From: a candidate division LCP-89 bacterium
GTDB taxonomy: Bacteria > Electryoneota > B3-LCP
Direction: 5' to 3'
Length of the DNA stretch: 13,111 bases
Assembly: GCA_025774735.1 (NCBI GenBank)
Contig: JALGZU010000113.1
Coordinates: 1 to 13,111, forward strand
Shown in pieces: positions 6,314 through 13,111 of this stretch (within the stretch, counting starts at the first letter, position 1; the number at the start of each line of letters is the position of its first letter). Below the pieces are notes generated by a model. It had not been told where the DNA came from. It saw nothing but the letters and a program-made list of their open reading frames with translations, and searched no databases. Made by a program: the position numbers and the translations under genes.

Positions 6314-7219
6314 TTAAAATATACCCTGCTCATGGGAATCTTCCGCTTCCCATTGTCTGTAAATCTTCCTGCGGCGCCTGATAATCGCCACACCCGACCA
6401 GATTACCAGCAGAGTGGCTCCAGCGAAGAGGTAGAGATGCAGGTCGAGGAGAATCAGCCAGCGGTGCGACGTCTCCAGACTTGCAAGCCAGGCTGCTTGG
6501 AATCCTGCCTGGTCGATTTCAATCGTCTCAAACAGCGCTTCATCCCAATAAATTCCTTGACCAAGCTTCACAAGTGATTCTCGCAGGACTTCCCAGCCGT
6601 ACTGCTTCAGCAGGTATTCAGTGGCGCTATAGCTCTGCAAGTACGCTAAATCTGCCTGAGAGTGCGGGAAGCTGTCGACCGCTTCGATGGATGACAGGGG
6701 CAGCAACTTACCGGACCAGAGCGCTCGCGACAGACGTACTCTCGGTTTGCCTGGACCTTCGCCGGAGAGGAGCTGGGCGAGACCTTCGTTCAGCCAACGG
6801 GGGATACCGCTGCCGGCTTTGACGCCGAGCATCAGGTGAACTAGTTCGTGTGCTGCTGTGCGGTGGAAAGTTTCGATACCTTCAGAGAACGAGGGTGACT
6901 TAAGGACAATGGTGCCGTTCATCGGAAATGAAACGCCCTGCGACCAGGCCGGCAATCTGCCCGCGGTGGCGCGATCGAATTCTTCCTGGCTGGAGACGAC
7001 GAAAATGCGCGGCGGTCCGGGAAATGTTACCTCCAGCCTCTTCTCCAACTCCGGTTTAATCCGCTCCAGTTCCTCGAGGAGTTCCGAGACGTTGATGGCC
7101 TCTTCCGGGTGATGGTACACTCGAAATTGGTCGTTGCCGCGTTCTTTCCAACCCTCCACAGGTTGAGCCAACGCCGCAGTACCCAGTATCAAGAGCAGTA
7201 TTAGAATCAATCGGCGCAT
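6314..7219 (-). CDS. Membrane-anchored gluzincin metallopeptidase (peptidase MA-like)
   Basis: The 301-residue protein has a signal peptide (MRR, leucine-rich core, cleavage likely after ALA at about residue 18). A zinc peptidase domain follows, with HELVH at 124-128 and the third ligand in WLNEGLAQ (Glu145). One C-terminal membrane helix (about 256-280) precedes a basic stretch, RRRRK. The HExxH...NEG arrangement, with only about 17 residues between, fits the MA clan families found as exported bacterial proteins (Peptidase_MA-like). The active domain would face the periplasm and the short basic tail the cytoplasm. All visible catalytic residues are present, so activity is expected; the substrate is unknown. 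The start lies six bases after the HD-domain gene, suggesting a shared transcript. The order peptidase then barrel protein suggests an envelope role, but that is inference. Confidence 0.85.
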   Translation of the reverse strand: MRRLILILLLILGTAALAQPVEGWKERGNDQFRVYHHPEEAINVSELLEELERIKPELEKRLEVTFPGPPRIFVVSSQEEFDRATAGRLPAWSQGVSFPMNGTIVLKSPSFSEGIETFHRTAAHELVHLMLGVKAGSGIPRWLNEGLAQLLSGEGPGKPRVRLSRALWSGKLLPLSSIEAVDSFPHSQADLAYLQSYSATEYLLKQYGWEVLRESLVKLGQGIYWDEALFETIEIDQAGFQAAWLASLETSHRWLILLDLHLYLFAGATLLVIWSGVAIIRRRRKIYRQWEAEDSHEQGIF

Positions 7220-7225
7220 GACGGC

Positions 7226-7912
7226 CTATAGAAGGTGGTTTCCATTGATGTCCAGGTGAAATTCGCTGCCCAGGAAATTGGCCGCTTTCTTCGAAATCAG
7301 CATGCGGGACAGGAAGGTTTCGAAGTATTCCATGACCGAAGCAATGCGGTTATCTACCTTTAGTTCGAGGGTAATATGACCGGCGTTCGAGTTGACGTTG
7401 ATAATCGACTTGGTCACCGCATAGTTGACCCGATCGTGAATATCCGTCTGCAGACTACGGGTTGTGCGTACACGGGATCGGTGAACGTCAGCCTTGTCTG
7501 CAATGATCAATGCAGCGGTGATACGGCTGACAGGGACGCCGTCCTCTTCGTGATGGTTGCCGATGGCACCGATCACTTCGGCCGTCTCTTCGAAGGGCAT
7601 GCCCAATTCGTCGAGCAACCTTCCAGCGAAGATGGCGCCGGTCTGAGCGTGATGATCGCGGTTGATGACATTGCCCAGATCGTGCAGATAGCTGGCGATG
7701 GCGGCCAGTTCTTGCACCCGCTCATCATCCCCCAGCGCTGCGAGGATATTGCGGGCGGTCTTGGCCACGACCTTGCCATGGCGGTCGCCGTGTTCGGTAT
7801 ATCCGATCACCCCCAGAAACTCATTGGATTTCTCCATGAGGATCTGCACTTTGGGGTGCGCCTGCACGTCCTTGATGGAGACGGATGCCTGTTTAGTGGA
7901 TTTTTCTGGCAT
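7226..7912 (-). CDS. HD-domain phosphohydrolase
   Basis: From the ATG at 7912 the product has 228 residues and belongs to the HD superfamily of metal-dependent phosphohydrolases. Metal ligands are visible in order: His45 in GDRHG, the HD pair at 77-78 in YLHDLGN, His residues at 87-88 (DHHAQTGA) and 120-121 (NHHEEDG), and Asp139 in IIADKADVHRSRVR. After this comes an unassigned C-terminal part of about 70 residues with alternating strands (NAGHITLELKVDN). Such proteins cleave phosphomonoesters or cyclic or modified nucleotides; the substrate here is unknown. An in-frame ATG at 7993 would add 27 residues unlike the family, so I prefer 7912, though neither start has a clear Shine-Dalgarno site. 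A small dyad, TACAT-TT-ATGTA (7927-7938), lies just upstream. The gene sits 108 bases after priA and six bases before the peptidase gene. Confidence 0.85.
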   Translation of the reverse strand: MPEKSTKQASVSIKDVQAHPKVQILMEKSNEFLGVIGYTEHGDRHGKVVAKTARNILAALGDDERVQELAAIASYLHDLGNVINRDHHAQTGAIFAGRLLDELGMPFEETAEVIGAIGNHHEEDGVPVSRITAALIIADKADVHRSRVRTTRSLQTDIHDRVNYAVTKSIINVNSNAGHITLELKVDNRIASVMEYFETFLSRMLISKKAANFLGSEFHLDINGNHLL

Positions 7913-8020
7913 TATGCGCGTTTTATTACATTTATGTATTGAGTAACTTAAAAGATGGCCGCACCGAGCAGATCCTGCAACTGGTGGAGTCATCGTGTAG
8001 AATGTCTGTAATTACTAACT

Positions 8021-10480
8021 TCAGAGAAGCTGAATTGGATCCACGTCCACGGTCATATGCACGTTCGTAGGCAGATCGGTTCTGAACGATTCGATAAAGG
8101 ACCTGAGTGCGCGGTGTGCCGAGGACTGGATGGCGCGGTGGCGGATGTCGGTCTTGAGAATCACCTGGTAGCGATAGCGATCTTTGAGGCGGTATCGGAA
8201 AGCGGGGGTTGGACCCATCCAGCTTGAACGGAGAATTGATCTGCGGGCAGTTTTCGCGAAGTTCCCTGCGGTCTGGCGCGCTTTTTCACTGTCCCTGGAA
8301 GAGAAAACGAAGAGGACCATCCAACCCCAGGGAGGATAATTCACGCTGCGCCTCAAGGTGATCTCTCTGACGAAAAAAGCGCGGTAGTCCCCTGTTTTAA
8401 CCAAACCGAGGACCGGATGCTCCGGCATCCAGGTCTGCACCAGCACTTCACCCGGGTTATCACCCGGCGCGGTCCGACCGGCACGGCCGGCGGCTTGCAG
8501 ATGCAGAGCGAACGATCGCTCATCGCAGCGAAAATCGGGGAAGGCCAGTTCCACGTCGGCGGAAAGGATGCCTACCAGGGTTACCCGCGGGTAGTCGTGC
8601 CCGCGCGCGACCATCTTGGTACCCAGCAGCACGCTCTGTTCACCCCGGGCGAAGCCTTTCAAGATGCGGTGATGGGCGCCCTTGCGGCTGGTTGTGTCGA
8701 GGTCCAGGCGGGCTACGGCATCGGGGGACAGGAGCTCCATCAGTTCTTCTTCAACCCGCTGAGTACCGCTCCCCGAATAGCGCAGCGATCCCTCACAATC
8801 CGGGCAGGTCTTGGAGGGTTCGGCGTTGAAACCGCAGAAATGGCAGCGCAGCCGTTGATCGTTCTGGTGGTAGGTCAGTGTGATTTCACAGTGACGACAG
8901 CGGAGGATATAACCGCAGCCAGGGCAGAAGACGTAGGTAAAGTAACCGCGCCGATTGTGTAGCAGAATAACCTGTTCGTCGCAACCGCTGCGGTTCGATA
9001 TCGCCTTGCGCATCTCGCTGCCGAGAGCTTTGCCGGCCCGTTGCGGCGGCTCCGCAAACCGGATCACCGGGAGGGGGACGCTGTCAACCCGGTTGGGAAG
9101 TTCCAGAAGAGTGTACCGGCCTCTCCGAGCGTTGTGGAATGACTCTACACTGGGGGTGGCGCTGCCTAAGATCGCCGCGGCACCGGCCTGCTTTGCTCTG
9201 ACCAGTGCTGCATCACGGGCGTTATACCGAGGATTGGGTTCGTTCTGTTTGAAACTGGGATCGCCCTCCTCGTCCACGACGATCAGTTGAAGGTTCTTCA
9301 ACGGGGCGAAGAGCGCCGACCGGGCTCCAATGACGATGGGAAATTCACCGCTGCGGATGCCCTGCCAGACGTCGGTTCGCTCGCCGTCTGACATGGCTGA
9401 GTGCTGCAGCCCGATACGGTCACCGAAGCAGGCACGGAAGCGGCCGACCAGTTGGGGTGTCAGAGAGATTTCCGGGATCAAAACCAGTGCCGCGCCTCCC
9501 CGTGCCAGAACCTGCTCGATAACCTTCTGGTAGACGAGCGTTTTGCCCGATCCGGTGACTCCGTAGAGGAGAAAAGTTCTCGCTTCACTCTTCTCAAGGC
9601 TCCTCGTGACCGCGTCGATGGCTGTCTGCTGGTCTCCGTTGGGTTGAGGGAGAGGCGCGCTGTCGTGCAACGTCAGGGCTTCAAGGGTGGGGTAACGCTT
9701 GATCTGGACGCGTTGGGACGTCACCAGCCCCTTTGCCAGCAGCGCTTTCAGTGCCGGACGGGTGGCGTTGGCTCGCTTTAACAGTTCGATTGCGGGTGGA
9801 TTTTCCTGATCCGGTGCAATGGTTCGCAGAATCCGGGATTGGCTGGGAGCCTTTTTCAGCAACTCCTCGGCCGTTTCTATCAAATCGGCGGGTGTGACCC
9901 CTTCCGGTTTCGAAATAATCTCTTCCCAGAGCTGGGAAATCTTTCCGCGAGGGGCTCGTTCCTCAATCCTCACTAGGCCGAGCACTTCAAGATGCCTCAA
10001 ATGCCTCAGAGCGTTGGGGATCTTATGCTTACCGGTCAGCGAACTGACGGACAGGTTTCTTGCCGTTTCGAGGAGATCGAGTAATGCCCGTTCGGATCGG
10101 TTCAATTTTCTAGTCGAACCGCAGGCGTCCGGGATAAAACTGGCGACGCGTACCCCCGCCTGCAGATACCCTCCCGGGAGTGCCGCTTTCAGGGTTTCAC
10201 CCCAGGAGCAGAAATAGTATTCCTTTATCCAATAGGTGAGATCGAGGATGTCCTGGGAAAGCAGCGGTTCAGGGTCCGGCAGGTCAATGACGTCGCGTAA
10301 GTGTCCTGCTGGAATCGGGTCATCCGGGTAGTCGACGATGACGCCAGTAAGAATCCTTCGTCCGAAGGGGACGACTGCTCGACAACCGGCACGGGCGCGT
10401 TCTTTCAGTTCGGAGGGGATCCGGTAGGCAAAAGTTCTGTCTATGGGCAGCGGGAGTGCCAGTTGAATATGATCGGACAT
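8021..10480 (-). CDS. priA: Primosomal protein N' (replication restart helicase PriA)
   Basis: The 819-residue product is a full-length PriA. It recognises stalled or repaired forks and reloads the replicative helicase. Visible in order: the N-terminal DNA-binding domain (ALPLPIDRTFAY), Walker A GVTGSGKT (about 307-314), motif II region VVDEEGDPSFKQ (about 401-412), GSATPS (439-444), the zinc-binding cysteines as four CxxC pairs (about 519/522, 528/531, 546/549, 559/562), and the helicase end ARGHDYPRVTLVGILSAD with QAAGRAGR. Motif II is DEEG where PriA normally has DEEH, and a following RYNARD replaces the usual RYHARD; all other motifs look normal. The ATG at 10480, preceded closely by GAGG, gives the usual N-terminus; a TTG at 10510 would add ten residues. 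It is transcribed away from the radical SAM gene and toward the HD-domain gene. Confidence 0.95.
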   Translation of the reverse strand: MSDHIQLALPLPIDRTFAYRIPSELKERARAGCRAVVPFGRRILTGVIVDYPDDPIPAGHLRDVIDLPDPEPLLSQDILDLTYWIKEYYFCSWGETLKAALPGGYLQAGVRVASFIPDACGSTRKLNRSERALLDLLETARNLSVSSLTGKHKIPNALRHLRHLEVLGLVRIEERAPRGKISQLWEEIISKPEGVTPADLIETAEELLKKAPSQSRILRTIAPDQENPPAIELLKRANATRPALKALLAKGLVTSQRVQIKRYPTLEALTLHDSAPLPQPNGDQQTAIDAVTRSLEKSEARTFLLYGVTGSGKTLVYQKVIEQVLARGGAALVLIPEISLTPQLVGRFRACFGDRIGLQHSAMSDGERTDVWQGIRSGEFPIVIGARSALFAPLKNLQLIVVDEEGDPSFKQNEPNPRYNARDAALVRAKQAGAAAILGSATPSVESFHNARRGRYTLLELPNRVDSVPLPVIRFAEPPQRAGKALGSEMRKAISNRSGCDEQVILLHNRRGYFTYVFCPGCGYILRCRHCEITLTYHQNDQRLRCHFCGFNAEPSKTCPDCEGSLRYSGSGTQRVEEELMELLSPDAVARLDLDTTSRKGAHHRILKGFARGEQSVLLGTKMVARGHDYPRVTLVGILSADVELAFPDFRCDERSFALHLQAAGRAGRTAPGDNPGEVLVQTWMPEHPVLGLVKTGDYRAFFVREITLRRSVNYPPWGWMVLFVFSSRDSEKARQTAGNFAKTARRSILRSSWMGPTPAFRYRLKDRYRYQVILKTDIRHRAIQSSAHRALRSFIESFRTDLPTNVHMTVDVDPIQLL

Positions 10481-10545
10481 TTCCTCAGTCGAGTGTTCGA
10501 AATGTGACAAGTATTGGAGGATCCAGTTGGGTCGCCACTAAAATA

Positions 10546-10677
10546 ATGTATGCGGGGTTTCAAAAGCAAGACATTTATTTACGCTGCGGCGTGGAGATGT
10601 CAACCGCCTGAAAATTTGGCGTGATTTTCGGCGTTAGAGCAGTTTTTGCAGTTTTTCCTTGAAATCCCCGCATAAAT
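10546..10677. repeat. Long imperfect inverted repeat in the divergent priA/radical SAM spacer
   Basis: The left arm (10546-10563, core TATGCGGGGTTTCAA) and right arm (10659-10677, core TTGAAATCCCCGCATA) are reverse complements over about 15 positions, with one extra T, and continue with ATT after one mismatch. Each arm therefore presents TTGAAA(T)CCCCGCATA facing toward its own gene. TTGAAA could serve as a -35 box on both sides (on the right, TAACTT follows 17 bases later at 10682-10687). The 95 bases between hold the hairpin at 10602-10635. The arms may be paired promoters or operators, or ends of a small decayed element. Confidence 0.55.
10602..10635. repeat. Hairpin inside the divergent spacer
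   Basis: AACCGCC-T-GAAAAT (10602-10615) pairs with ATTTTCGGCGTT (10624-10635) around the eight-base loop TTGGCGTG. This gives about 12 pairs with two single-base bulges. It lies midway between the arms of the larger inverted repeat. On the plus strand no T-run follows, so it does not look like a terminator, and a terminator would have no purpose between divergent genes. Confidence 0.45.
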
Positions 10678-10718
10678 TTTTTAACTTGAATCAGGATGAA
10701 TGGATTACACTTTCTGAT

Positions 10719-11834
10719 ATGAACCAGAACGGCAGGAGTCGGTTAAACTACCGCTTTAATATTTTCTTCCGCTTCATCGCCAAGGAACTCCTCCGAGCCT
10801 TCTACCATACGGCATACCGGATTTTAAGACCGGGCATTCGGTTTCACTGCCGTAACATATTCGAAGGCCGTAACGCTCTGGTGTTCTCCAACGGCGACGT
10901 TACCTGTGTCTGCGCTGATCATGGTATGATCAATCTTGGGAACGTCAACGACGCTTCTCTGGAAGAGATCTGGCGAGGAGATAACTTTGAAGAGTTACGG
11001 CGGAGTTTTCGTTCGAATAAACTCCCGCTGCGCCATTGTGCCGTCTGTTTTGCTTTTGAAAAAATCACAAATCCCTCGGAAGATCTTTACCGCATAGAAC
11101 CATTTTTCTGGAACCTTCACCTTGAAACCACGCCCGTTTGCAACCTGGAGTGCGCCATCTGCAGGCGTGATGAGGTGGAGAAGCATCGAGGTGGTACTCG
11201 CCTTGCACCGGAGGCTGTCTACCCGCTCCTGGACGAAGTCATCAAGCACCGTACCAATAAGTTCGTGCTGTTCTTCGGGTTCGGAGAGCCCCTTCTAGAT
11301 AAAAAAATCTACGATTACATCACGTATTTGAAGGAACGATATCCGGAAGTAATCGTCTCCATATCGACGAATGGGATTCCTCTGGATACGGATCAGAATG
11401 TGGATAGGTTACTTAATACACCCCTCGATATCATCCTCTTCTCAATTGACGGCATCACGGACGAGGAATACCTGAAGTACCGAAAAGGGGGGAATCTGAC
11501 GCGGGCTCTTTCAGCCATGGAACGCTTGGTGAAGAGGCGCAAAGAGTTGGGGCTGGAGCATCCATATATTGTCTGGCAGTATCTGTACTTCCGTTGGAAC
11601 GATTCCGATAGTTCGATCCGTGCCACCATCGAGGAGGCCCGCAGGATTGGAGTTGATCTGCTGCATTTCCTGCCGACGAGAACGCCGGTTACGGGCATCT
11701 CCTGGAAAAACCAGCTGCGGAGGAATAAAGGTGTCATGTACAAGTTCGGTAACCTGGAACATGATTACAATCCCCACGGCCGGGCGAAGGTCATCCAGGT
11801 GACGGACGACATGGAAGATATTCCGCTCAATTAA
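10719..11834 (+). CDS. Radical SAM protein with N-terminal SPASM-like cysteine segment
   Basis: From the ATG at 10719 the product has 371 residues. The radical SAM cluster CNLECAIC (C141, C145, C148) binds the 4Fe-4S cluster that cleaves SAM. FGFGEPLL is the usual GGEP-type motif, and SISTNG and ILFSIDG mark later strands of the barrel. Ahead of this, residues about 44-110 resemble a SPASM domain (SNGDVTCVC, INLGNVNDASLEEIWRGD, HCAVC), which in most relatives follows the catalytic domain. The extra cysteines (C63, C65, C107, C110 and perhaps C44) may bind an auxiliary cluster. The substrate is unknown and no precursor peptide gene is visible nearby. In-frame TTG codons at 10659 and 10686 are possible earlier starts, but 10659 lies inside the inverted repeat arm. 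No start has a clear Shine-Dalgarno site. The gene is divergent from priA and 44 bases ahead of the oxidoreductase gene. Confidence 0.85.
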   Translation: MNQNGRSRLNYRFNIFFRFIAKELLRAFYHTAYRILRPGIRFHCRNIFEGRNALVFSNGDVTCVCADHGMINLGNVNDASLEEIWRGDNFEELRRSFRSNKLPLRHCAVCFAFEKITNPSEDLYRIEPFFWNLHLETTPVCNLECAICRRDEVEKHRGGTRLAPEAVYPLLDEVIKHRTNKFVLFFGFGEPLLDKKIYDYITYLKERYPEVIVSISTNGIPLDTDQNVDRLLNTPLDIILFSIDGITDEEYLKYRKGGNLTRALSAMERLVKRRKELGLEHPYIVWQYLYFRWNDSDSSIRATIEEARRIGVDLLHFLPTRTPVTGISWKNQLRRNKGVMYKFGNLEHDYNPHGRAKVIQVTDDMEDIPLN

Positions 11835-11878
11835 CCTGTCGGCATGCAGCCTTTCAATAAATAGAGACGGCAACCATT

Positions 11879-12439
11879 ATGATTGAATTTCGCTTTCACA
11901 GTCGGGGTGGACAGGGCGGCGTCGTCGCCGGGAAGCTTCTGGCTGTGTCCTTCTTTAAGGAAGGCAAGCACGTGCAGACCTTCCCCACATTCGGAGTGGA
12001 ACGACGCGGGGCGCCGGTGATGACCTACGTGCGAATTTCCGATAAACCCATCCGCCTGCGCAATCAGGTTTACGAACCGGACCATCTGGTGATTCTGGAT
12101 CCCTCCCTGATCGCGTACTTTGATGTGACACAGGGGCTGAAAAAGGGCGGGATCATCCTCGTCAACTCGGATAAAGACGTTGCCGAATTCGAGTTTCCCG
12201 CGGATTTTCAACCCATCGCCGTCAATGCAGCTCGCATTGCCCTTGACCATAAGCTGGGTTCGATTACCCAACCCATTGTCAACACGGCCATCATCGGCGC
12301 TATCGCCAAAATCACCGGATTGGTCAGCCTCGATTCCGTGGTCGCCGCCATTAAAGAAGAAGCCCCGGTCAAGCCTGAAGAGAATGCCGCTGCGGCCGTG
12401 GATGCCTACAATACCGTGGATCAGCTGGCGTTGGCTTAA
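11879..12439 (+). CDS. 2-oxoacid:acceptor oxidoreductase, gamma subunit
   Basis: The 186-residue product is the gamma (catalytic domain III) subunit of a thiamine-pyrophosphate-dependent 2-oxoacid:ferredoxin oxidoreductase such as pyruvate synthase. The family opening FRFHSRGGQGGVVAGKLLA is clear, followed by TFGVERRGAPVMTYVRIS and DHLVILDPSLI. The last part (INTxIIGAIAKITGLVSL-like, about 138-157) is also typical, as is the total length of about 185. The substrate (pyruvate, 2-oxoglutarate or a branched oxoacid) cannot be told from this subunit. The gene is followed after 49 bases by a GltD-like flavoprotein gene. This order is known from multi-subunit 2-oxoacid oxidoreductase operons in which a flavin and Fe-S subunit accompanies alpha, beta and delta. 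Those other subunits are expected to the right of the window. The ribosome binding site is weak. Confidence 0.9.
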   Translation: MIEFRFHSRGGQGGVVAGKLLAVSFFKEGKHVQTFPTFGVERRGAPVMTYVRISDKPIRLRNQVYEPDHLVILDPSLIAYFDVTQGLKKGGIILVNSDKDVAEFEFPADFQPIAVNAARIALDHKLGSITQPIVNTAIIGAIAKITGLVSLDSVVAAIKEEAPVKPEENAAAAVDAYNTVDQLALA

Positions 12440-12463
12440 ACTGGTCGCGGCATGCAAGGACAA

Positions 12464-12478
12464 CAAAGTATAACTTTG
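12464..12478 (+). repeat. Small hairpin before the GltD-like gene
   Basis: CAAAGT (12464-12469) and ACTTTG (12473-12478) form a perfect 6-base inverted repeat with a three-base loop. It sits between AAGGA (12456-12460) and the ATG at 12489. If folded in the mRNA it would bring the two closer together. This is a short repeat and may be chance. Confidence 0.3.
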
Positions 12479-12488
12479 ATACATCACC

Positions 12489-13111
12489 ATGAGTGACGAA
12501 AAAGTCAACATAAAGAGCTACCGGGATATCCCCATCGCACCGGCTTCGCTGGGACGGATGAGTGTCAACAAGACCGCTTCCTGGCGCAATGCTGAGCCTT
12601 ACTACGAGGAGAAGTCGGCCCCCTGCAACCTCAGTTGTCCCGCCGGAACCGATATCGTGAAATTTCTCCACGACACGGCTATAGGTAACTACGAAGAGGG
12701 CTGGAAGACGATCCTCCAGACCAATCCGTTTCCTGGAACCTGCGGCCGCGTCTGTCCTCACCCTTGCGAACGTGAATGCAACCGCGAAAACATGGGCGGC
12801 AGGGTCAACGTACACATGCTGGAGCGCTTTCTGGCTGACGCCAATTTCGAGAAGAAACTCAAACCCAGTTTTCTCGAAGGCAAAAAGAAGCAGACGATCG
12901 GCGTTGTGGGTTCCGGACCTGCTGGGCTGTCCTGTGCCTACCAGTTGGCTCGGAGGGGGTATGGAGTCACGGTGTACGAATCGCTTCCGGAAGCGGGTGG
13001 CATGATGCGCGTGGGCATCCCGGACTACCGGCTTCCCAAAGGCGTGCTCCAGCAGGAGATCGATTTTATCCTGGCGCATGGAGTGGATCTGAAACTGAAC
13101 ACCCGCGTGGG
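12489..13111 (+). CDS. GltD-like FAD/NAD(P)-binding Fe-S oxidoreductase, N-terminal part
   Basis: Only the first 207 residues are present, as the gene runs off the right edge. The N-terminal domain has the cysteine pattern of glutamate synthase beta-subunit relatives: CNLSC (C46, C50) and CGRVCPHPCERECN (C85, C89, C93, C97), which bind two 4Fe-4S clusters. A dinucleotide-binding fold follows with GVVGSGPAGLSCAYQL (about 138-153), then YESLPEAGGMMRVGIPDYRLP, the flavin-binding extension seen in GltD, NfnB and similar enzymes. Placed directly after a 2-oxoacid oxidoreductase gamma subunit, it probably passes electrons between NAD(P)H and ferredoxin or the oxidoreductase, and may carry a ferredoxin-like delta domain at its unseen C-terminus. 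The start ATG at 12489 has AAGGA only well upstream (12456-12460), with a small hairpin between. Confidence 0.9.
   Translation, partial: MSDEKVNIKSYRDIPIAPASLGRMSVNKTASWRNAEPYYEEKSAPCNLSCPAGTDIVKFLHDTAIGNYEEGWKTILQTNPFPGTCGRVCPHPCERECNRENMGGRVNVHMLERFLADANFEKKLKPSFLEGKKKQTIGVVGSGPAGLSCAYQLARRGYGVTVYESLPEAGGMMRVGIPDYRLPKGVLQQEIDFILAHGVDLKLNTRV

Noticed and set aside
7927..7938. TACAT-TT-ATGTA palindrome upstream of the HD-domain gene as an operator
   Set aside because: It is only five bases per arm, AT-rich and single-copy in the window; I cannot separate it from chance.
11840..12456. CGGCATGCA present before both the gamma-subunit gene (11840-11848) and the GltD-like gene (12448-12456)
   Set aside because: Nine bases around a GCATGC palindrome, with no further similarity around the copies; likely chance.
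11831..12511. Open frame of 226 codons on the minus strand opposite the gamma-subunit gene
   Set aside because: The plus-strand product is a clear 2-oxoacid oxidoreductase gamma subunit; the antisense frame resembles nothing.
12369..13079. Long open frame on the minus strand opposite the GltD-like gene
   Set aside because: The plus-strand frame carries clear Fe-S cysteine and FAD-binding motifs; the minus frame is its antisense shadow.

Overview
The window is bacterial chromosomal DNA, gene-dense and of moderate GC. It has no tRNA or rRNA genes, no CRISPR array and no intact mobile element. Several features point loosely to an uncultured bacterium of the FCB superphylum or a neighbouring candidate phylum (KSB1, Zixibacteria, Calditrichota or Marinimicrobia-like). 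These are a PorV/PorQ-type outer-membrane barrel protein, the bacillithiol enzyme BshC, a stand-alone Lrp-type ligand-binding domain, and a 2-oxoacid oxidoreductase gamma subunit beside a GltD-like Fe-S flavoprotein. Some genes have Shine-Dalgarno sites (GGAGG or AAGGA) and one promoter is sigma70-like, so typical Bacteroidota-style initiation is not the rule here. The taxonomic guess is inference.

Layout. Everything from 1 to about 10480 is on the minus strand, and everything from about 10719 to the end is on the plus strand. From right to left on the minus strand: (a) priA (8021-10480), an HD-domain phosphohydrolase (7226-7912), a membrane-anchored HExxH peptidase (6314-7219) and a PorV/PorQ-like barrel protein (5249-6244), closed by a strong terminator (5183-5218); (b) an envelope-stress style cassette of ECF sigma factor (4606-5117, broken), zinc-binding anti-sigma factor (3968-4609) and exported LTxxQ protein of the Spy/CpxP type (3372-3899), ended by a terminator at 3332-3365; (c) a cassette driven by a good sigma70 promoter (3269-3297): SAM methyltransferase (2477-3223), bshC (850-2484) and a stand-alone RAM-domain protein (565-807); (d) the N-terminus of an exported proline-rich protein running off the left edge.

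On the plus strand a radical SAM protein, with an unusual N-terminal cysteine-rich SPASM-like segment before the catalytic domain, diverges from priA. It is followed by the gamma subunit of a 2-oxoacid:acceptor oxidoreductase and the first 207 residues of a GltD-like FAD/Fe-S oxidoreductase that runs off the right edge. The remaining oxidoreductase subunits probably lie beyond the window.

Points of most interest: the ECF sigma gene has lost the region 2.4 motif and is out of frame, while its anti-sigma and putative sensor partners are intact; PriA has a DEEG instead of a DEEH motif II, plus a second His-to-Asn change nearby; the divergent priA/radical SAM spacer carries a matched motif (TTGAAA(T)CCCCGCATA) facing each gene; and the radical SAM protein has an unusual domain order. 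I did not find a clear, wholly new multi-gene system.
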